Shown here piece after piece: positions 57,855-64,000 of a DNA stretch of 64,000 nt. A program made the translations under genes and the position numbers. This stretch comes from Siphonodentalium dalli (lineage: Eukaryota; Mollusca; Scaphopoda; Gadilida; Siphonodentaliidae), in the NCBI GenBank assembly GCA_032622095.1, contig CP136062.1, positions 7,504,001 to 7,568,000 of the forward strand, given 5' to 3'. The notes beneath the pieces were generated by a model, which was not told the DNA's origin, searched no databases, and saw only the letters and a program-made list of their open reading frames with translations. The stretch's first letter is position 1; every line of letters begins with the position of its first letter.

Positions 57855-58267
57855 GTGAGATATGTTTTGGGACCGTATTCCAGTCCCCGCCTGACACTGA
57901 GCTAACAGCTAACGTGATATATGTTTTGGGACCGTATTCCAGTCCCCGCCCGACACTGAGCTAACAGCTAACGTGAGATATGTTTTGGGACCGTATTCCA
58001 GTCCCCGCCCGACACTGAGCTAACAGCTAACGTGAGATATGTTTTGGGACCGCATTCCAGTCCCCGCCTGACACTGAGCTAACAGCTAACGTGAGATATG
58101 TTTTGGGACCGTATTCCAGTCCCCGCCTGACATTGAGCTAACAGCTAACGTGATATATGTTTTGGGACCGTATTCCAGTCCCCGCCTGACACTGAGCTAA
58201 CAGCTAACGTGAGATATGTTTTGGGACCGTATTCCAGTCCCCGCCTGACACTGAGCTAACAGCTAAC
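57855..58267 (+). repeat. tandem array, exactly seven copies of a 59-bp unit
   Basis: The unit GTGAGATATGTTTTGGGACC, GTATTCCAGTCCCCGCCTGA, CACTGAGCTAACAGCTAAC repeats 7 x 59 = 413 bp. Only a few substitutions separate copies (GATAT in copies 2 and 6; CCCGAC in 2 and 3; GCATTCC in 4; CATTG in 5). Confidence 0.95.
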
Positions 58268-58328
58268 GCTGGCTTCAATTTCGTATAAATTGTAGAATCT
58301 TAGTCGCCAATAAATTTCTTAAAATGGC

Positions 58329-58558
58329 CAATTTAAGAGACAAGATTATCTTTGCAACCGCTGTCAAACACAAGAAACGATATGCCACATATTCTGGGAA
58401 TGTCCGCATGTACAATAATTCATAGAAGAGCTTTCCAAATGGAAAATGTCAAACAATTTCGTCATTCCATTAACAAAACCGACATTGACACTGGGAACCT
58501 ATGAACAACCACTGTTTTATGAGTATAATTGTTTTATATTTGAGGTGTTTATGTTTTG
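58329..58558 (+). pseudogene. LINE ORF2 C-terminal relic
   Basis: The frame QFKRQDYLCNRCQTQETICH continues IFWECPHVQ, then an in-frame TAA, then FIEELSKWKMSNNF and on to a stop. C-x2-C-x8-H-x4-C is the LINE post-RT zinc knuckle, and the CNRC...HIF(W/Y)EC core matches the relic at 51.5 kb. Confidence 0.8.
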
Positions 58559-58748
58559 AAAACTAGTAAGTATTGTTTTGGAAAATGTGTCCAAACTGCT
58601 TGAATGGTCTTCTTGCTTACATAACAAACAAATATTAGCGATCTATAACTTTCAATTTACCCTAAATATATCATCGAAGATGTAGCTTTGTTTGAGAATG
58701 ATTTAGGTTTTTAAATATTTGCATTCTATCAACGCTTAACCATCTTTA

Positions 58749-59826
58749 TCTATATATATATATTTTGAGACTTCCGTATATATGTATATATGTGTGTGTG
58801 TGTGTGTGTGTGGGTAATTCATAGAATCGAAAACGGCTGCGCGGATTGAGCTCAAACTTCCTATCTAAGGATAAACTCTCACGGACACCGTCGTTGTCGC
58901 GTTTTTGAGAAGCTCAGAGCACCCGTTCTCCACTCTCAGTCACAAAAACAGCACTGCGGTTGTTAATCAAGTGATAATTTAATGAGCGTTTGTAAATGAC
59001 GCGTCGCTATAAAAGAGCGTTTGTTTACAATTCAACGCAATGTTATCGCTCGAAATTTAGCATCGAAAACATTTAGTTTCTTTTATCAAAACATAATTAC
59101 GTGTTGGACTCTGTCATTTTAAGAATATGTAAGTATTACACACATACACACCAAGCATCAGCTTACAATTTTGAAAACTAAGAGTTTTATCGACATAAAT
59201 CGATTTTAATGGGAAATCCTATGTTAAAATTTAGCATCGAAAAAATTTAATTTCTTCCATCTAAAACATAATTACGTGTTGTACTGTATCATTTTAAGAA
59301 TATATAAGTAGTACACGCAGTCACACGAAGTCTCAGCTTGAAATTTTGAAAAATAAGAGTTTTATCGACATAAATCGATTTGAATGCGAAATCATGTGCT
59401 AATAAATTTTGGGGCTCAGCTGTTCTTTTTGTTTTCTAAGCTGCTTTATATTGGGCCCCACGGTTATTATTTTCGATACACTGTTAAAAATTTTATGGAA
59501 GCAAAATGGTCAAGTCGGGACGGGTCAACCGATTGAGCCCAAACTTCCTACCTATGGGTACATTTTCCCGAAAGTGTCACGGACGTGTAAATCGTGACCC
59601 CTATGTGACATTGACCTTCAAACTGGTCAATTAAAGGTCAAATTGGGTAAAACTGGCGGATTTCTGTACTTTTGTCCGGGGAGTCTTTTGGACGCGTCAA
59701 ATCATGACTTGCTGATTTCGACGAACTTTGGTACAAATGCAGCACAAGTGTCTCGGAACCTGTTGCAATTGCTTTTTCGAACAAAGCCATGGGACGAATG
59801 CCGCCAGTGGCGGGCTAACCTGCTAG
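58749..59826 (+). mobile_element. Helitron-like unit 1
   Basis: Starts TCTATATATATATATTTTGA and continues through GACTTCCG and a (TA)n/(TG)n tract, then ATAGAATCGAAAACG and TTGAGCTCAAACTTCCTA. Ends with the hairpin CCGCCAGTGGCGG (59801-59813) and GCTAACCTGCTAG. TC start, hairpin and CTAG end are the Helitron terminal rules. No Rep-helicase frame. The interior has duplicated segments (AAATTTAGCATCGAAAA at about 59056 and 59228). Confidence 0.65.
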
Positions 59827-59856
59827 TCTATCTATACTATATATTTTGAGACTTCG

Positions 59857-59891
<35 letters not shown>

Positions 59892-60865
59892 ACTTCATAG
59901 AATCAAAAACGCGTGTACAGATTGAGATCAAATTTCGTATGTAAGTGTAAAATACCACCGACACCGCCGTAGTCGTGTTTTGGAGAAGCTCTGAGCACCC
60001 TTTATCCACTCCCAAATCACCACAAAGGCACGGCGGGGGTTAATCGCGTTGATAGTTAAAGAGCGTTCCTATCGCATTGTAGTTGATAAAAAGCGTATAT
60101 GCCTAATGTCATTCTTACGTCTGGTCTCGGCGTGTGCGTTTAAGACTGTATGCAGACATGAGCGTGTTGTGTGACGACATTCCCAACACCTAGCAGGGAC
60201 AAATATATATTAGCCAACATCAAGGCGAGTTTTGCGACGTATTAATTCAAATGCTTTCGATCAAACAATATTATCTGTCGCACTCATATTTCGTCATCTG
60301 TACGATTCCACTGCAATCGACCTATTTTTAGAACGCAGCACATGTCGCGTTGCCGTTGGTGATGGGGTACACGGCGGGATTAATTTAAATATGTCATGTT
60401 GGTAACAATATCTAGCCGAGAATTCCTCAGACATACAGACGAAAACGACCAGCAAATTTCAAAATTGGTCACTTGACCTCCCCATGAATATCTCCTGGGA
60501 AATTCCAGGGAACGTGTGCCCATTATCGGGCCATTGTGTGTGTCGCGGTCGCGAGGTAAATACACGTGGTTGTGAATTACGTCGCGCCACGTGGGTCCAG
60601 GCGGAAGTTAACATTACCCTTCCAATGCCGCGTACGTTAGTGATACCGGAGTTATAGCGAGCCCGTGTCAATTAGAATACAAATTAAATAAAAAACATAA
60701 ATTAAATTTAAAAAACATTTGTTTCTGACCAACCCTGCGAGCACGGATGGCGCGCTTTGTTTTACAGTATTTGGTATATACCGAAATCATCCCAGATAAT
60801 CACGAATATAGCATCAGATTTCTCCCCAGATATACCGTTATAAAGCTACTGGAATCTGCCAATCT
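59827..60865 (+). mobile_element. Helitron-like unit 2, directly abutting unit 1
   Basis: Begins TCTATCTATACTATATATTT immediately after the CTAG of unit 1. Same TTTTGAGACTTCGTATA, (TG)n and ATAGAATCAAAAACGCGTGT order. It lacks its own hairpin/CTAG end before the next start at about 60866, so it is 3'-truncated or replaced. Confidence 0.5.
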
Positions 60866-61493
60866 ATACTATATATTTTGAGACTTCGTATATATATATA
60901 TGTGTGTATATATGTGTGTGGGTACTTCATAGAATCCAAAACGCGTGTACATATTGAGCTCAAACTTCCTATGTAAGTGTCAAATACAACCGACACGACC
61001 GTGGTCGCGGTTTAGAGAAGCTCAGAGCACCCGTTCTCCAATCTCAAATCACCGCAAAGGCACGGCGTGGGTTAATCAAGTGATTATTTAATGAGCGTTT
61101 GTTTTTGACGCATCTCTATAAAGAGCGTCTGTTTTCCATTCAACGTTATTAGCATCTGCATAGTTATACGGGAACATTGAGTGCTTGCCTATGCGGGGAG
61201 ATTTATTGGAGCTCTTACAACATCATTGTTATAATATGTATGACACTTAGGTCAGGGCTTATGGGGGGGGTCGTTATAGGCATAATGCTTCTCAGAAATC
61301 CCGGTTACAAACCAACACTCACAATTTCGTATTTACGCAAACGTTATCGCTCGAAATTTATTCCCTGCGAGCACGGATGGCGCGCTTAGTTTTTACAGTA
61401 TATACCTTTGGTATATACCGAAATCATCCCAGATAATCACGAATATAGCATCAGATTTCTCCCAAGATATACCGTTATAAAGCTACTGGAATC
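60866..61493 (+). mobile_element. Helitron-like unit 3
   Basis: Starts TCTATACTATATATTTTGAG. The ~80 bp before it (ATACCGAAATCATCCCAGAT through ACTGGAATCTGCCAA) recurs just before unit 4 at 61494, showing tandem duplication of the whole segment. Confidence 0.5.
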
Positions 61494-62352
<859 letters not shown>

Positions 62353-63094
62353 TCTATCTATTATATATTTTGAAAGATCTGTGTGTTTGTTTGTGTGTGT
62401 GTGTGTGTGTTTGAAATCGATGGACTCAAAAACGACTAAGCCAATTTCGATGAAATTTGGTATTTGGATGTGTTTTCGGCCGGAGACGAACATAGGCATA
62501 TTTATTTGTCCGTGCGAGGTCAACTTTTCACGTGCGGAGGTCAAATCTGTTTTTACGCCGTTTTTGCGCTAATATATTTCAGTTCGGTGCTCACAAATCG
62601 ATTCGATATAGCGCGAATAATAAATTGCCAGTCATATAATTTGCACGGTTAGAATCTGTGGCGTGTCCTCTTTCCAACGATATATAATATGTATGTATCC
62701 GTTTTAGTTATCTGCCTCAATTATTAGGTACAAGTGGTCCGATGCTTTTATCGGGATAAAATCAATGCGTAATTTCTATGACGTCGTCAGAGGTCATAAA
62801 GTTAGATTACGTTAACTCTCACCCTGCCGATGCATTTGACTGTGTCGCGTTAACTCATCACCGGCCGAGGTATCCGCAAATGACATTGGGCTATATATCT
62901 CGGAAACGGGTGTAGCTATCGACTTGAAATTTGGTATGTGAATGTATCTTGCCCCGGATACGAATTTTATCGGGTCGCCGAGCACGTGCGACACCAGCTT
63001 CGCGCATGCGCAGACCAGATCTAGGAAACGGGTGGAGCTATCGACTTGAAATTTGGTTTTTGAATAGCCCGGACGAAGTCGGGTCACCTTCTAG
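62353..63094 (+). mobile_element. Helitron-like unit 5, different family
   Basis: Starts TCTATCTATTATATATTTTG right after the CTAG of unit 4, then AAAGATCTGTG and TTTCGATGAAATTTGGTATT. Ends with hairpin CCCGGACGAAGTCGGG then TCACCTTCTAG at 63091-63094. A different hairpin and interior from units 1-4. Confidence 0.65.
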
Positions 63095-63116
63095 TACTAT
63101 ATATTTTGAGACTTCG

Positions 63117-63154
<38 letters not shown>

Positions 63155-63674
63155 ATAGAATCCAAAACGCGTGTACAGATTGAGATCAAATTTCGTATGT
63201 AAGTGTAAAATCCCACCGACACCGCCGTAATTGTGTTTTCGAGAAGCTCTGAGCCCCCTTTATCCACTCCCAGTCATCGAAATCAGCTCAAACGGCACGG
63301 CCGGGGTTAATAACGTCATTATATATATATATGAAGTCAGAGTCTCCAAAGTTATACCGGAACAAACACGTGTTTACGTCGTCTTGGGGGTCCACGATGG
63401 GAGTCTGACTTCAATGCAATGTTATCGCTCGAAACACGTGTTTACTTCGTGTTGAGGTTCACGATGGGAGTCTGACAATTGTTATCGCTCGAAATAGTAC
63501 ATTAGGACGGGAACGGCTGGACAGATTGAGCTCAAACTTCCTATCTAAAGGTAAAATAACACGTACGATGTCGTCCACGCGTTTTCCAGAAGCTCCGAGC
63601 ATCCGTACTCCACTCCCAGTCATAAAAATCAGCTCAAACGGCACGGCCGGGGTTAATAACGTCATTATATATGT
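63095..63674 (+). mobile_element. Helitron-like unit 6, 5' part
   Basis: ACTATATATTTTGAGACTTC follows the CTAG of unit 5, then (TG)n and the ATAGAATCCAAAACGCGTGT block. Internal duplication of TCAGCTCAAACGGCACGGCC and CGGGGTTAATAACGTCATTA at 63281 and 63630. No 3' hairpin before the foldback at 63675. Confidence 0.5.
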
Positions 63675-63831
63675 CATCAACGTCGTTTTTTCGGTTGATC
63701 TATGAGCGTATAGACCGATCAGTAGACGAATAACATACTGTATAATTCCGCGAAGCGGATTATACTAAGTATGTTATTCGTCTACTGATCGGTCTATACG
63801 CTCATAGATCAACCGAAAAACGACGTTGATG
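63675..63831. repeat. foldback element, ~70-bp near-perfect arms
   Basis: CATCAACGTCGTTTTTTCGG, TTGATCTATGAGCGTATAGA, CCGATCAGTAGACGAATAAC and ATACT at the left are mirrored at the right. The ~18-bp centre contains ATTCCGCGAAGCGGAT, itself a hairpin. One base differs in a poly-T run. Confidence 0.9.
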
Positions 63832-64000
63832 GCTTATAATTACAACTATAACACTTTATTTTCAGCTATCTACTATTAATCCATCTCAGAAAATTAATTG
63901 CCAAAACATGATTTTCCGTTGGACGATCTCAAAATTTGGTTGATGGGCCGAAAATAAATTGGCCGAAATTGTCAACGAGCATCTTCGTCAAGCAAACTTT

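Noticed and set aside
57855-58267. CRISPR-like array of 59-bp repeats
   Set aside because: Units abut with no unique spacers, and the context is eukaryotic; it is a minisatellite.

Overview
The window reads as nuclear DNA of an animal, most likely a marine lophotrochozoan (mollusc, brachiopod or annelid grade). This is inferred from AT-rich sequence with no dense coding, GT-AG introns of 2-5 kb, and a crowded set of Helitrons, TTAA-bounded MITEs, foldback elements, LINE relics and microsatellites. I cannot name the species. Nothing looks bacterial or viral, and most long open frames are chance or repeat-derived.

Genes: the best-supported gene lies on the minus strand between 49966 and 33857. 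Five exons join in frame into 300 residues of a METTL24-like (FkbM-type, SAM-dependent) methyltransferase; its N-terminal exon is not found. A second gene on the plus strand is represented by two exons (17833-17946 and 20722-20888, ending in a stop) whose product I do not recognise; their intron is filled by a ~667 bp tandem repeat. A third is a first exon on the minus strand (8238-8139) encoding a signal peptide, with a TATA-like box upstream; its later exons are not found.

Layout: 1-8.1 kb is sparse, with a 44-bp tandem array near 4.5-5.0 kb. 8.1-8.3 kb holds the secreted-protein exon. 10.5-12.8 kb is a short-motif array followed by four copies of a ~487 bp unit that recurs at 44.1 and 50.0 kb. 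14.7-17.0 and 21.6-23.8 kb are two related Helitron-like blocks, minus strand, full of (CT)n. 17.8-20.9 kb is the unidentified two-exon gene. 24.8-26.9 kb carries a transposon with matching inverted ends. 27-33.8 kb is mostly featureless apart from hairpins. 33.8-50 kb is the methyltransferase gene, with introns hosting a SANT-like foldback element, a 5S rRNA-derived relic, several MITEs, a 276-bp recent duplication and a LINE tail. 50-58.6 kb holds LINE relics, a 2.7 kb terminal-inverted-repeat element with a nested MITE, and a 7 x 59 bp array. 58.7-64 kb is a head-to-tail run of Helitron-like units ending in a long hairpin.

The genes show no functional linkage. The most notable structures are the tandem Helitron junctions, the nested inverted-repeat transposon, the 276-bp duplication with a flipped 63-bp copy, and the exact 59-bp array.
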